NCBI GenBank assembly: GCA_963713695.1
Contig: CAVQMU010000010.1
Location: 682,001-746,000 of the forward strand
DNA from: Rhodoblastus sp963713695
Lineage (GTDB): Bacteria > Pseudomonadota > Alphaproteobacteria > Rhizobiales > Beijerinckiaceae
DNA: 64,000 nucleotides
Reading direction: 5' to 3'
In this document: positions 9,399-18,630 of the stretch, piece by piece
Layout: the number at the start of each line of letters is the position of its first letter
Numbering within the stretch: position 1 is the first letter of the stretch
Notes under the pieces: generated by a model
Databases searched by the model: none
Seen by the model: only the letters and a program-made list of their open reading frames with translations
What the model was told of the DNA's origin: nothing
Translations under genes and position numbers: made by a program

Positions 9399-10428
9399 AA
9401 CCGGTTCGTGTTCTCGTCGTCGACAATTCCGCCACCATGCGCGGCGTCATCGCCGCCACGCTGGCGCGCGACAGCGGCATCGAGGTCGTTGGAATGGCCT
9501 CCGATCCCTTCGAGGCCAGGGAGGCTATCAAGGCGCTCAATCCCGACGTCATCGATTCTGGACGTCGAAATGCCCAGGATGGACGGGCTCAACTTCCTCG
9601 ACAAGGTCATGCGCCTGCGGCCGCTGCCGGTCGTCATGGTGTCCAACCTGACGGCCAGGGGAGCCAATGCGGCGATCCGCGCCATGGAGCTTGGCGCCGT
9701 CGATTGCGTCTCCAAACCCTCGATCGAATGTCCCAACGCTTTCGACGCCCTGCCTTCGACCATCATCGCGGCGAGGGGCGCGCGCATCGCCAACCGCTCG
9801 CTCGAGACGGTGACGCAGCGCGCCGTGTCGTCGCGCTGCTACAAGTGGGACGGCAAGTTCGTCGCCATCGGCGCCTCAACGGGCTGCGTCGAAGCGCTTA
9901 TCGCGATCATCGCGCGCTATCCGGGCAATTGCCCGCCGACGCTTGTCACCGTGCACATGCCGCCGAAGTTCACGCGCTCCTTCGCCAACAGGCTCGATGG
10001 CCTGACTGAGGCAAGGGTTTGCGAGGCCGAGGACGGGGCGCCGCTGGAGGCCGGCCGCGTCTATGTCTCGCCTGGCGGCGCGCGCCATCTTGAAGTCGCC
10101 AGAAGGGGCGGTCCCGTCTGCGTCCTGCGCGAAGGACCGCCTGTCGGCGGCCACTCGCCGTCCGTCGACGCCCTGTTCGAACTCGGTGGCGAAAACCTTC
10201 GGCGTCGCTTCGATCGGCGTGATCCTGACGGGCATGGGCCGCGACGGGGCCAAAGGGCTCCTGGCAATGCGTGAGACTGGCGCAAGGACCCTCGGGCAGG
10301 ATGAAGACACCAGCGTCGTCTACGGAATGCCGCGGGCGGCCTTCGATTGCGGCGCCGTCGAGCAGCAGGCCTCGATCCACGAAATCGGAAAGAAAATACT
10401 CGATCTCACAACGCTGAAAAGGTGCTGA
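9395..10428 (+). pseudogene. cheB: CheB methylesterase/deamidase, two frame breaks, likely intact in the cell
   Basis: CheB removes the methyl groups added by CheR. The receiver domain (VLVVDNSATMR, LDVEMPRMDG) and the esterase domain (AIGASTG with the catalytic Ser, VTVHMPPKFT with the His, GVILTGMGRDGA with the Asp) are all present, but in three frames. The first break is at 9552-9558, where one base too many separates NPDVI from ILDVEMP. The second is at 10179-10184 (GAACTC); dropping one A gives LFDSVAK and restores the family sequence. Conserved residues on both sides of each break and an intact operon argue for sequence error rather than decay. It overlaps cheR by four bases. Confidence 0.88.
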
Positions 10429-10429
10429 A

Positions 10430-10822
10430 ATGGCGTTACTGGCCGACAAACTCGAAGTCCTGGTCGTCGACGACACCGCGGTCAGCCGCGCGCTGATCGT
10501 CAACGCTCTCGAACAAATCGGAATCAAGCGTGTGACGGTGGCGAAGGACGGCGCGCAGGCGCTCAAGGATCTCGCCGGCCGCCAGATGCACCTCGTCATA
10601 TCCGACATGAACATGCCTGGCATCGACGGGCTCGAGCTCCTGAAACGGTTGCGGGCGCAATCCGCGACAAGCCGCATCGGCTTCATCCTGGTCACCGGCA
10701 GCGCCGACAAGACGCTGATCGAACGCGGACGCGCCCTGCAGATGAACAATTACGTCGCCAAGCCCTTCACGGTCGAAACCGTCAAGACCGCCATCGAAGC
10801 GGTGGTCGGACGCCTGCAATGA
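10430..10822 (+). CDS. cheY: Chemotaxis response regulator CheY (second copy)
   Basis: A 130-residue receiver domain with VVDDTAVSR, the phospho-acceptor Asp in VISDMNMPGIDG, ILVTGSADK and the switch Lys in VAKPF. In Sinorhizobium the cheY after cheB (CheY2) is the one that binds the flagellar motor, and the same role is inferred here from gene order. It begins two bases after the cheB stop and overlaps cheD by four bases. Confidence 0.92.
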   Translation: MALLADKLEVLVVDDTAVSRALIVNALEQIGIKRVTVAKDGAQALKDLAGRQMHLVISDMNMPGIDGLELLKRLRAQSATSRIGFILVTGSADKTLIERGRALQMNNYVAKPFTVETVKTAIEAVVGRLQ

Positions 10823-11355
10823 GCCTCGCCGCGCCTCGTGAGACGACGATCCACGTGATCCAGGGCGAACATCGCGTCACCCGCGATGCGTCGACCGTGT
10901 ATGCGACGATCCTCGGCTCCTGCGTCGCGGCCTGCATCTTCGATCCCTACGCGCGCGTAGGCGGGATGAACCATTTTTTGTTGCCGGGCGACGGCGAGCG
11001 GGCGCGCGACGACCAGTTGGGCGCTCATCTGATGGAACTGCTGGTCAATGACCTGATGCACGCCGGCGCCCGTCGCGAGCGGCTGCAGGCCAAATTGTTC
11101 GGGGGCGCCCGCGTCGTGCGCGGCCTGTCCGATGTTGGCCGGAAAAATGTCGAATTCGCGGAACGCTTTCTCGATCGGGACGGCATCGCGCTCATCGGCA
11201 GGGATGTCGGCGGAGAGAGGGCGCGGCGCCTGCAATTCTGGCCGGCCACCGGCCGTGCGCGGCAGATTTATGTCGTGCGCGACCAGAGTTTTGCGCGCGA
11301 GGAAGTTGCAAAGGCCTCCGTCGCGCAGAGCGGCGGCGATCTCGAATTGTTTTGA
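10819..11355 (+). CDS. cheD: Chemoreceptor glutamine deamidase CheD
   Basis: CheD converts receptor glutamines to glutamates. The 178-residue product has the catalytic Cys35 in ILGSCVAACIFDP and His52 in GGMNHFLLPG, followed by KLFGGARVVRG and the core strand IGRDVGGERARRLQF, all in family order. Its last residues are GGDLELF, nearly the same tail as the next gene's product (GELELF). The start codon overlaps the second cheY. Confidence 0.93.
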   Translation: MSLAAPRETTIHVIQGEHRVTRDASTVYATILGSCVAACIFDPYARVGGMNHFLLPGDGERARDDQLGAHLMELLVNDLMHAGARRERLQAKLFGGARVVRGLSDVGRKNVEFAERFLDRDGIALIGRDVGGERARRLQFWPATGRARQIYVVRDQSFAREEVAKASVAQSGGDLELF

Positions 11356-11380
11356 TCCACGGCCCCGTGAGACCTAGGGA

Positions 11381-11761
11381 ATGATGCAGGAAAAAGCGGA
11401 GATAAAAGCGGAGACACAACCGGCATCCGCAGCGCTTGCTCGCACGGCCGACGCCCTGTCTTGCGTGGAGGCGCGCTTGCGGCTGGTCGAGGACGCCATC
11501 AGCCATGTCGTCGGCCATCTGAGATCGCTTGGCGCGACAGATATCTACGAATTCCAGGAACTCGACGTGAGCCTTCAGGAAATCGCGGCTCTCGCGGGCT
11601 TTACGCGCTCTCTCGCCGCGGACATGCCCCAGTCCTGGTCGCTCGACCTGCGCGACGCCGCCAATGCGATCAATCTCGACGCATTGCGCCTGAGGGTGCT
11701 GGGGGGCGTGGCCGAGCCCGCTCCCGAGGCGGCGACCGAAGGCGAGTTGGAGCTGTTCTAG
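11381..11761 (+). CDS. cheT: CheT-like protein with CheZ-type DxxxQ motif
   Basis: This 126-residue, mostly helical protein is the last gene of the operon, exactly where Sinorhizobium meliloti has cheT. CheT of that species was reported to carry a DxxxQ phosphatase motif like that of CheZ and to speed dephosphorylation of CheY1. Here the helix ELDVSLQEIAAL contains D62-x-x-x-Q66 in that form. The identification rests on position, size and motif; overall sequence similarity could not be measured. It ends in GELELF, like CheD. The TAGGGA before ATG 11381 sits too close for an ideal site, so ATG 11384 may be used. Confidence 0.6.
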   Translation: MMQEKAEIKAETQPASAALARTADALSCVEARLRLVEDAISHVVGHLRSLGATDIYEFQELDVSLQEIAALAGFTRSLAADMPQSWSLDLRDAANAINLDALRLRVLGGVAEPAPEAATEGELELF

Positions 11762-11807
11762 AGCCTGTTCGACGAACTTCGGTTCGCCGAACAGGCTCTA
11801 GTTTTTT
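11758..11807 (+). terminator. Rho-independent terminator of the che operon
   Basis: A perfect 13-base inverted repeat (11758-11770 with 11789-11801) contains an inner CGAAC/GTTCG stem closed by a TTCG tetraloop and is followed by six T residues at 11802-11807. The left arm overlaps the stop codon of the cheT-like gene. This is the clearest terminator in the window. Confidence 0.9.
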
Positions 11808-12087
11808 GTTTTCACGCATATTCGCTAACGCGGCCCTTCGGGTCTTAACGCGAAACGGAATCCACTTCGCTCGAAAAAAAATGCTCTGGCGAAAAGCTGT
11901 CGTCGTATATTGCCTGCAGTTGCCTATATCCTTCTGTTTTTATTCACCTGCAAGTTTTCGTGGCGCAGGCCACGGAAACAACAGGCAATACAAGCGTAGG
12001 TTGAGCGATTGTTTACCTGCGCGCGATAAGATTTTCCTGAGTTCGTCACTGGGTCTGCCGCGTAGCGCGGGCGGAAGGGAATCTGAC
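11802..12087. other. Intergenic stretch between che operon and GGDEF-EAL gene
   Basis: After the terminator T-run, this holds one copy of a dispersed repeat (11827-11886) and about 200 bases of lower GC content that should carry the promoter of the GGDEF-EAL gene. No ORF with coding character and no clear -35/-10 pair was found. Confidence 0.5.
11827..11886 (-). repeat. Dispersed intergenic repeat, copy A
   Basis: Read on the minus strand this matches the copy at 35739-35799 over AGCGAAGTGGAT and the following CCGNTTCGC. Its plus-strand left half (AACGCGGCCCTTCGGGT then TTAACGCGAA) matches the copy at 37006-37053. Similar elements are common between genes in Hyphomicrobiales genomes. Function is unknown. 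Confidence 0.6.
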
Positions 12088-14418
12088 TTGTCGCGCGCAT
12101 CCGTCCGCCAGAAACCGGTCACAACGGGAAAGCCGAAGTCCGCCGCCGCTCCTTCATCGCCTGTGGGCGTCGGCGCTTTCGACGCCGCGACGGCGCTGGC
12201 GGTCGGAGGCTCGCTGCTGATCGGCGATTTCGGGATGCTGGCGAATTGCGCCGCCTGGGCCATGGTGGGGACGGCGGCCGTCAAGGTCGGCGTTGCCCAG
12301 AGCATGCGCTGGCGCGAGGCGCCGACGAGCGCTGAATCCGATCTCTTCTGGGAGCGCGCCCACGCCTTCGCCAGCGTCGTCATGGCGATGGCGACCGGCT
12401 TCGCCGCCTTTGCAACTCTTGCCTCCAAAGCTCCGCCGAGCCTCGCGCTGGCCGTCGCCATCGTCGCGTCGGCTTCCGTCGCCCTGCTGCCGTCGCGCGA
12501 GACGCGGCCCAATCTTGTTTACGTCCAGACGGCCTGCGTCATTCCGCTTCTTTGCCTCGGCCTCTGGATGCGGCGCGATTTCTATACGCCGGTCGCAATT
12601 GTCGCCGGCCTTGCGGCCGCTTTCGCCGCCATCGCCGCAACGCGCTCGCTGTTCCATTCGAAAACCGAGGCTCAGGGCGCCGAGCGCCAGCTCGCGGCGG
12701 CCATGGACAGCCTGACCCAAAGCCTCGCCATGTTCGACGTCGCCTCGCGCCTGATCGCCGGCAACCGCCACTTCCACAAGATGTTCGGCCTGACCGAGGA
12801 GACCGCGGCGGAAGCCGTCCTCGACGACATCCTGAAGCGGAAATTCTCGCTTCGCCTCAAGGACGCTTCCGACATCGAGCGCATCGTCGAAGCCAGGAAC
12901 GCCATGGTGCGCCGCAGGGCCCGCGAAAACCTCGTCGTCGATCTCGACGAGGGACGTTTCGTGGAATTCACCTTCCAGCCGATGCCGGACGGCTTTTCCA
13001 TGCTTGCCGAGGATATCACCCGGCGCCGCGAGACCGAACAGCGCGTCGAGCGCATGGCGCGGCTCGACGAGGTGACGGGGCTCGCCAACAGGTTCTATTA
13101 CCGCGAGCGGCTTCAAACCGCGACGGCGGGTAAAAACGAGGCCTCCGAACCTTTTGCGGTGATGGTGGTCGATCTCGACCGCTTCAAGCAGGTGAACGAT
13201 TCCCTGGGACATCCGGTCGGCGACAAACTCTTGAAAAAGGTCGCCGAACGGCTGCAGAAAATGGCGGCGCCCGAGGATACGGTGGCGCGCATCGGCGGCG
13301 ACGAATTTGTCGTGCTGCGCTTTGGCGGCCGCGAGAGCGCAGCGGTTTTCGCGGCGCAGGCGGTGGAGGATCTCTGCGCGCCCTATGTGATCGATGGCGA
13401 CCGCATGGTCATCGGCGCCTCCATCGGCATCGCCATGATGCCGGAGGACGGCGCCAATGCCGACGAGTTGATGAAGGCCGCCGACATGGCGCTCTACGCG
13501 GCGAAGAACGCGGGCCGCGGCACGTCGCGCTTCTTCGAGCGCTCGATGGCGGACAAGGCGTTGCGTCGCCAGCAGATCGAGAACGACCTGCGCGTCGGCA
13601 TCGACCGCAACGAACTCGAAGTGCATTACCAGCCGATCGTCAGCATCGCGCGGCGGCGCATCTGCGCCTGCGAGGCGCTGGTGCGCTGGCGGCATCCGAC
13701 GCGCGGCATGATTTCGCCGCTCGAATTCATCGAGATCGCGGAAGAATCGGGCCTGGTGGCGCCGCTTGGCGAATGGGTGCTGAAGCGCGCCTGCATCGAC
13801 GCCAAGTCCTGGCCGAGAGAGGTCAAGCTCGCCGTCAATTTTTCGGTCGTGCAGTTTCGGCGCGGCAATATCGTCGAAATGGTCAAGCGCGTGCTGCGCG
13901 AAACCAAATTCCCGCCTTCGCGGCTGGAGATGGAGATCACGGAATCCGTGCTGATGAACGACGCCGACAGCGTGCTGGCTTCGATCGACGAATTGCGCGA
14001 CCTGGGCATGCAGGTGGCGCTGGACGATTTCGGCACCGGCTATTCGTCGCTGTCCTACCTGAGCCGCTTTCGGCCGGACAAGGTCAAGATCGACCAGTCC
14101 TTCGTCCGGGACATGGACAAGAACCCGGCGTCGCTGGCAATCATCAGGGCGGTCAAGACCATCGTCGTGGAGTTGGGCATCACCATGCTGGTCGAGGGCG
14201 TCGAGACGACCGAGCAGCTCGAAACATTGCGGGACGCCGGCGCCGACGAGGCGCAGGGCTACCTGTTCAGCAAGCCGCGTCCCGCCCGGGAAATCGCGCA
14301 ATTTGTCGCAGATCCCGCGCAGCTCGTGCGTGGACGCAACCTGATCACGCCGCCATGCGCGCCCTGGGTCAAGAGATACGAGCGCGTGTCCCCTTCGGTC
14401 GTGCAGCAGACGCACTAG
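12088..14418 (+). CDS. Membrane GGDEF-EAL protein (c-di-GMP synthesis and hydrolysis)
   Basis: The 776-residue product has about five N-terminal hydrophobic segments (roughly 30-185), a PAS-like domain (about 205-310, LTQSLAMFDVASRLIAGN), a GGDEF domain with an intact ARIGGDEF catalytic loop, and an EAL domain with CEALVRWRHP, MEITES, DDFGTGYSSL and LVEGVE. Both activities are possible. The usual RxxD inhibitory site before GGDEF is not present (APED there), so product feedback is probably absent. The TTG at 12088 is chosen because GGAAGGGA ends seven bases upstream; there is no ATG before the first membrane segments. It may connect c-di-GMP to the PilZ-bearing receptor upstream. Confidence 0.88.
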   Translation: MSRASVRQKPVTTGKPKSAAAPSSPVGVGAFDAATALAVGGSLLIGDFGMLANCAAWAMVGTAAVKVGVAQSMRWREAPTSAESDLFWERAHAFASVVMAMATGFAAFATLASKAPPSLALAVAIVASASVALLPSRETRPNLVYVQTACVIPLLCLGLWMRRDFYTPVAIVAGLAAAFAAIAATRSLFHSKTEAQGAERQLAAAMDSLTQSLAMFDVASRLIAGNRHFHKMFGLTEETAAEAVLDDILKRKFSLRLKDASDIERIVEARNAMVRRRARENLVVDLDEGRFVEFTFQPMPDGFSMLAEDITRRRETEQRVERMARLDEVTGLANRFYYRERLQTATAGKNEASEPFAVMVVDLDRFKQVNDSLGHPVGDKLLKKVAERLQKMAAPEDTVARIGGDEFVVLRFGGRESAAVFAAQAVEDLCAPYVIDGDRMVIGASIGIAMMPEDGANADELMKAADMALYAAKNAGRGTSRFFERSMADKALRRQQIENDLRVGIDRNELEVHYQPIVSIARRRICACEALVRWRHPTRGMISPLEFIEIAEESGLVAPLGEWVLKRACIDAKSWPREVKLAVNFSVVQFRRGNIVEMVKRVLRETKFPPSRLEMEITESVLMNDADSVLASIDELRDLGMQVALDDFGTGYSSLSYLSRFRPDKVKIDQSFVRDMDKNPASLAIIRAVKTIVVELGITMLVEGVETTEQLETLRDAGADEAQGYLFSKPRPAREIAQFVADPAQLVRGRNLITPPCAPWVKRYERVSPSVVQQTH

Positions 14419-14458
14419 AATCGTCTGGACTTTCCGAGGCGAAAATTCGAGCGCGCTG

Positions 14459-14977
14459 TTACTTGCGTTCGTCCGAGGCGGCAAGCAGGCGGTTTTTCGT
14501 GATGTAGTCGAGACCGTGCATCCAGGATTCGTCGGTATTGCCGCGAATGTCCACGCTCATCGCCCGCATCGGCGCGCCGGTCCGGGCGTCGCGCACGTAG
14601 ATGTTGATGTTGAGGATGAGGTTGGAGACCTTCTGCACGGCGCCGGTGATGGCGACGTCTGCGCCGACCTCTCTCGCGAGTTTCGCGTCGCAACCGCCGC
14701 AGTTCTGCAGGTTTTCCTTTCGCGCCTTGGCCTCGACCGGCGCTATGTCGACGGGTTCGTAGAGATCGGACGCCGCGAGCTTTTCGCGCAAGGCGGGCGC
14801 AAGCCGGGCCAGCCGCGCATGTTCGGCCGCGTTGGCGCCTTCCTTCTCCCCTTGCAGGCTCGTGTCGATCAGCTCGAAATCGAACACCGCCGCGCGGATC
14901 CTGTGGCTGGCAGGGGCTTCCGCATGTGCGGCGAAAGGGGCGAAAGCTGCGAGGAGAATGACGGCGGCGCGGCGCAT
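14459..14977 (-). CDS. Secreted DUF3280/DUF2380-like protein
   Basis: The 172-residue product has a signal peptide (1-19, ending AAHA) and then RIRAAVFDFELIDTSLQGE, which is the hallmark opening of this family. A CGGCD motif near residue 115 and GADVAITGAVQKVSNLILNI follow. It should be periplasmic. The family is frequent in methylotrophic and related alphaproteobacteria, and its function is not established. It ends 41 bases from the convergent GGDEF-EAL gene. Confidence 0.7.
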   Translation of the reverse strand: MRRAAVILLAAFAPFAAHAEAPASHRIRAAVFDFELIDTSLQGEKEGANAAEHARLARLAPALREKLAASDLYEPVDIAPVEAKARKENLQNCGGCDAKLAREVGADVAITGAVQKVSNLILNINIYVRDARTGAPMRAMSVDIRGNTDESWMHGLDYITKNRLLAASDERK

Positions 14978-15068
14978 GACTTTGTTCCCAAGAAAAAATC
15001 AAGCCGCGGGGCTTTTCCGCGGAGACACCGAAGTTGGGATCGAGGCCTCGGCTTTTCAAGCCGAGACC

Positions 15069-16283
15069 TCAGGGCGCAAGCCAGCTTTCGATCAGGTCGT
15101 AAGTTTCCGCGCTGTCGAGCAGCCCGAAATGGTTCGTCCCGCAGACGATGACCTGGCGCTCCCAAGGGAAGGCGAGATCGCGCGCCGGATCGCTGTGCTG
15201 ACCGAGCGCGCTTGCGACCGTCACCAGCCCGTCGCCGACGATTCTGTCGTTGAGGCCGCCGCTCCTGGCCGACGTGGTCGCGGCGATCGCGAAGCACGCG
15301 ACGTTTTCGGGCAGGGGAACGGAGACGCTCGCGTCGCCAGGCGCGAAACGGTCGCGGCCCCGCCAATCCTCGTCGACGACGCCGCCATGGCGCAGGTCGG
15401 TGATGCCGGCGCTGCGAATCCGGCCGAGGCGGGTAAAGGCCGCGGCGAAAGGTATGCTGGCGATCACGAGATCGATCCATGCGCCGATCCGTTCGAGCGG
15501 CGCGCCATGATGCGGCGTCCCGAGACAGATCAGTTTTTCCAGCCGCCGTCGCCATCGATGGCCGGCGACCTCGCCATAATGGCAGGCGCTGCGCGCGACG
15601 AGACCGCCCATGCTGTGGCCGATCAGGGCGAGGGTCTCGATCGGGACCGGCCAGGCCTTCAACAGCTTTTCCAGGAGATCCGAGGCGGCGCGGCCATTTT
15701 CCGAAATATGGAGGCCGGAATTGTAAAAGAGATAGATCGGCGTAAAGCCGAGCCGCTGCGCGAGCTTTTCACCATGGTCATGTCCGTGGCGTCGCCAATG
15801 CAGGTCGCTCACGCACAGCCCGTGCATCAGGACGACGATCCGTCCTGTCGGCGCGAGCGCCGCGAGCGAGGCCCGGTCCAGATCGAGCGCCCGGCCTTCG
15901 CGCCGCAATTGCATCGGCAAGGCGAGCGGATTTTGCGTTTCGGCGAGATGATCGCCGAGGACGCCGTTCAGCGCCGCAAGCATGGCGTCGCGCGCGGGGG
16001 AGGGCTGGATTTGATCGAGCAGGGGGCCGAGTTGCGCTAGAACGGCGTCGATCGCCGAACCGCTCAGCCGCATGACTCCCTTGATGCAGCGATAGACGAA
16101 GCCGGTGATGCCCGCGCCGCGCTCGGCAGCGTCGGCGTAGGGCGTCAGATGCAGAATGGAGCGGTGAGTCTGCTCGACCACGCCGGTCACGCCGATGGCC
16201 GCCTCGACGACGAGCCGGCTCAGCCCGCGAAGTTCGGAAGACACGCTGGCAGGCTTTTCCTTGACCATCAGCTTCCCGCTCAC
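15069..16283 (-). CDS. Alpha/beta-hydrolase, lipase or esterase fold
   Basis: The roughly 404-residue product has an N-terminal helical region of about 150 residues, then the hydrolase core: VVLMHGLCVSDLHW (oxyanion region), ALIGHSMGGLVARSA with the nucleophile Ser, a CLGTPHHGAPLE strand and a late GTNHFGLL histidine. It resembles PGAP1-like and other cytoplasmic esterases acting on bulky esters; no substrate can be named. GTG at 16283 overlaps the upstream stop and has GGTGGAG before it; ATG at 16268 is the alternative. It is co-transcribed with the gene at 16280-16771. Confidence 0.75.
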   Translation of the reverse strand: MSGKLMVKEKPASVSSELRGLSRLVVEAAIGVTGVVEQTHRSILHLTPYADAAERGAGITGFVYRCIKGVMRLSGSAIDAVLAQLGPLLDQIQPSPARDAMLAALNGVLGDHLAETQNPLALPMQLRREGRALDLDRASLAALAPTGRIVVLMHGLCVSDLHWRRHGHDHGEKLAQRLGFTPIYLFYNSGLHISENGRAASDLLEKLLKAWPVPIETLALIGHSMGGLVARSACHYGEVAGHRWRRRLEKLICLGTPHHGAPLERIGAWIDLVIASIPFAAAFTRLGRIRSAGITDLRHGGVVDEDWRGRDRFAPGDASVSVPLPENVACFAIAATTSARSGGLNDRIVGDGLVTVASALGQHSDPARDLAFPWERQVIVCGTNHFGLLDSAETYDLIESWLAP

Positions 16284-16771
16284 TGTGTCTCCACCTTGCC
16301 GGCGCCGAGCGATTTGGCGATTCGCCCGGCGATCGCGTCGTATTCCGCCTTGCGCGCCTGCGGATAAGTCATGACGACCGCGTGAATGACATCGCCTGCG
16401 AACACGTACTTTTCGTAGAACACATCGCCGCCGCGCAGGCCGGACAGCGCCAGCCAGCCTTTGCCGCTGGCGCGATAGGTCACATGGGCGTAGTTGCGGT
16501 CGTCGTCCGAGCGGAGGAAGGTTTCGTAGGAGGCAGGTGTGGACTCGTCGATATTGTAGTGGCCGAAGATCAACAAATTCGCGCCGTCCGACGCCTTGAA
16601 ACTCTGGCCGTCGCCATTGTCCGGCGGCGGCAGGGGCTTGAAGCGGGCGGAGGGATAATCTGCGTGCGTGCCAAAGCGCGGATTGGCGTATTGCGTCCAT
16701 TTTTCAGCGGCGCCAACCGGACGCGGCAGGACCATGAACAAGGCGAGCATCGCCAAGGCCAGCAGGCGCAT
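16280..16771 (-). CDS. Secreted hypothetical protein
   Basis: The 163-residue product begins with a signal peptide (1-21, ending PVGAA). The mature part is mixed strand and helix, including YANPRFGTHADYPSARF and DGANLLIFGHYN, which resembles conserved periplasmic proteins of unknown role in rhizobia. Its TGA overlaps the GTG of the following hydrolase, so the two are probably translated together. Confidence 0.65.
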   Translation of the reverse strand: MRLLALAMLALFMVLPRPVGAAEKWTQYANPRFGTHADYPSARFKPLPPPDNGDGQSFKASDGANLLIFGHYNIDESTPASYETFLRSDDDRNYAHVTYRASGKGWLALSGLRGGDVFYEKYVFAGDVIHAVVMTYPQARKAEYDAIAGRIAKSLGAGKVETQ

Positions 16772-16913
16772 GTTTCGGAACTCCCTCGGAACAGCCGCGG
16801 GCGGCAGGCGATAACGTTAGCATTCGTCGCGAGCACGGTCATTGCTGAAGATCAACGCGGGAGGTCGGCCAGCCTTATTCTCAAGCGCATTTGCTTCGCG
16901 GCGGTATCGTCGG

Positions 16914-17933
16914 TCAGTAATGTCGCCGCAGCGCGAATCGCAGCGTCTCAGATGGAAGTTCGCCAAACTTGGCGCGATATTTGGCCGAGAAATGACCGAG
17001 ATCGGTGAAGCCGCTCGCGAGAGCAGATTGTGTGACCGACGTCGTTTTATCGGCTGATTGCAGCCGCTGTCGCGCCTGCTCGAGGCGACAATCCAGAATA
17101 TAGTCGCGCGCCGAAAACCCATAGCATTTACGAAAATTTTCCTGCATCGTCCGCATGTTGATGCCGAGGTCGCGCGCCAGTCGCGCCAGATCGATCGGCT
17201 CGGTCGCGTGTTCGGCGATATAGTCGCGCGCCCGGCGTATCACCCTGGGAAGGACAAATGACCGCGCGCTTCCGACATCTTGAATGACGCTGGGGAATAG
17301 CGAGCCGACGGCAAGATTGAGAAGTCGGTCTTCCAGCCCTGCCACGGCCAGAAAGCCAAGTCCGATCGAGTTGAGACCGGTCATCTCCGCCAAAGCGTAG
17401 CCCGCCGCCCGCGCCAAGGCGGCGCCGACGGGCGTTGACATGTCGATGTAGTCGACCATTTTCGCGATTGACCTGGAGCCGCAAGTGGTTCCGGTAAGCG
17501 TCTCGGCGCGTTCGGCCAATTGGCTGATCGGTGCGTAGAGGGATAGGCCGCCGCCTCTCTCTCTGGTCATGCTGACGGTTTCAAAGGGTCGTCCGACGCA
17601 GGCGCCGCGGCGTGAATAAGCGATCTGGCGCCGCCTGCCGGAAGTGTAATTCACGGGGCTGCCATAAAGAGGCATCTTGATCAGCACAAGGTCGCTCAGA
17701 TCACGGGAAAAGCCCCAGCTGGAAACGTCAGATCTGACGAGTGTCAATTCACCGAACGCCACGCACGTGGTGCGCATCGAGAATTCCTGGGCGTTTCCTT
17801 CGACGTCGATCCAGACGTCGTTTGTATCGTAAATGGACTGCAGCAAATCGGACGCCTTCTCGCTCTCGCGGGTCGCAAAAGTATTGATCTTCAGAAAAGT
17901 TTTGTCGCCGTCTGGATGAGCGGGCGTGGCCAT
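16914..17933 (-). CDS. AraC-family transcriptional regulator
   Basis: The 339-residue product carries a C-terminal double helix-turn-helix: IDLARLARDLGINMRTMQEN followed by VTQSALASGFTDLGHFSAKY and the closing KYRAKFGELPSETLR. The N-terminal 200 residues are a ligand or dimerisation region similar to AraC-binding-like domains. ATG 17933 is preceded by AAGGA at suitable distance; an upstream ATG at 17972 lacks one. No target is obvious. The gene is flanked by a secreted-protein operon and a divergent HTH gene. Confidence 0.88.
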   Translation of the reverse strand: MATPAHPDGDKTFLKINTFATRESEKASDLLQSIYDTNDVWIDVEGNAQEFSMRTTCVAFGELTLVRSDVSSWGFSRDLSDLVLIKMPLYGSPVNYTSGRRRQIAYSRRGACVGRPFETVSMTRERGGGLSLYAPISQLAERAETLTGTTCGSRSIAKMVDYIDMSTPVGAALARAAGYALAEMTGLNSIGLGFLAVAGLEDRLLNLAVGSLFPSVIQDVGSARSFVLPRVIRRARDYIAEHATEPIDLARLARDLGINMRTMQENFRKCYGFSARDYILDCRLEQARQRLQSADKTTSVTQSALASGFTDLGHFSAKYRAKFGELPSETLRFALRRHY

Positions 17934-18192
17934 GGCGGTTTCCTTCCACAAGAAAACCCGATTGTCCGGCAAAGGTTTCGCGCGCTTGCCTGCGACCGGA
18001 TCTTACACCCGAGGCGCTCCGGCGTGGAATCATGTTTTATGCGCGCATTATCCCTGTCGGACGCGCATAATTCATAGCGGCGATCAGCCAAGCTCCGTAG
18101 ATAATAGATCAGGGCGTGCAGCAGACCGCGAGGACATTGCCGTTCGTGAGCGAATTCAGCGCTTGCTCTGCTTGCCAGTCTGGAGCTTTGCG

Positions 18193-18630
18193 ATGTCCAA
18201 ACTGCCGCATTCGGTCGACCGGCAGGTAGGCGAACGAATCCGCCTGCAGCGACGTCTGCTTGGCGTTAGCCTGGGGGAATTATCCCGGGCGTTGGGTTTG
18301 ACCGTGCTGCAGCTGCAGCAATACGAAAGAGGCGACGAACGTATTGGCGCCCATCATTTGGCAAAGATTGCGAAAGCCCTTCTGGTGTCGCCAAATTTCT
18401 TTTTCAATCAGAATGCAAGGCCCCGATTGAGCCTGGTGGCGAACTCGGATGAATCTGGCGACGAATTTCGAGATCTGGACGAGGGGCTTGAATTGCAGCG
18501 CGCCTTCGTCGCGATCGAGAATGCCCGGTTGCGCAAATTGATTGTCGATTTCGTGGTTCTTCTCGCTCAGACAGAGACCGCGGCGCGGCGGGGCGCAAGC
18601 CACAAAAATCCCGATATGCAGCAAGTGTAA
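18193..18630 (+). CDS. XRE-family HTH regulator
   Basis: The 145-residue product has a Cro/CI-type HTH at about 12-65: VGERIRLQRRLLGVSLGELS, then LGLTVLQLQQYERGDERIGA and LAKIAKALLVSPNFFF. The FFF after the last helix is usual for a family of small Rhizobiales HTH proteins. The rest is helical and may dimerise. The target is unknown. The ATG has no strong ribosome binding site. Confidence 0.8.
   Translation: MSKLPHSVDRQVGERIRLQRRLLGVSLGELSRALGLTVLQLQQYERGDERIGAHHLAKIAKALLVSPNFFFNQNARPRLSLVANSDESGDEFRDLDEGLELQRAFVAIENARLRKLIVDFVVLLAQTETAARRGASHKNPDMQQV

Noticed and set aside
9395..10428. cheB as a true pseudogene
   Set aside because: Catalytic residues are all kept, both breaks are single bases at GANTC-like sites, and the genes before and after it are intact and overlapping.
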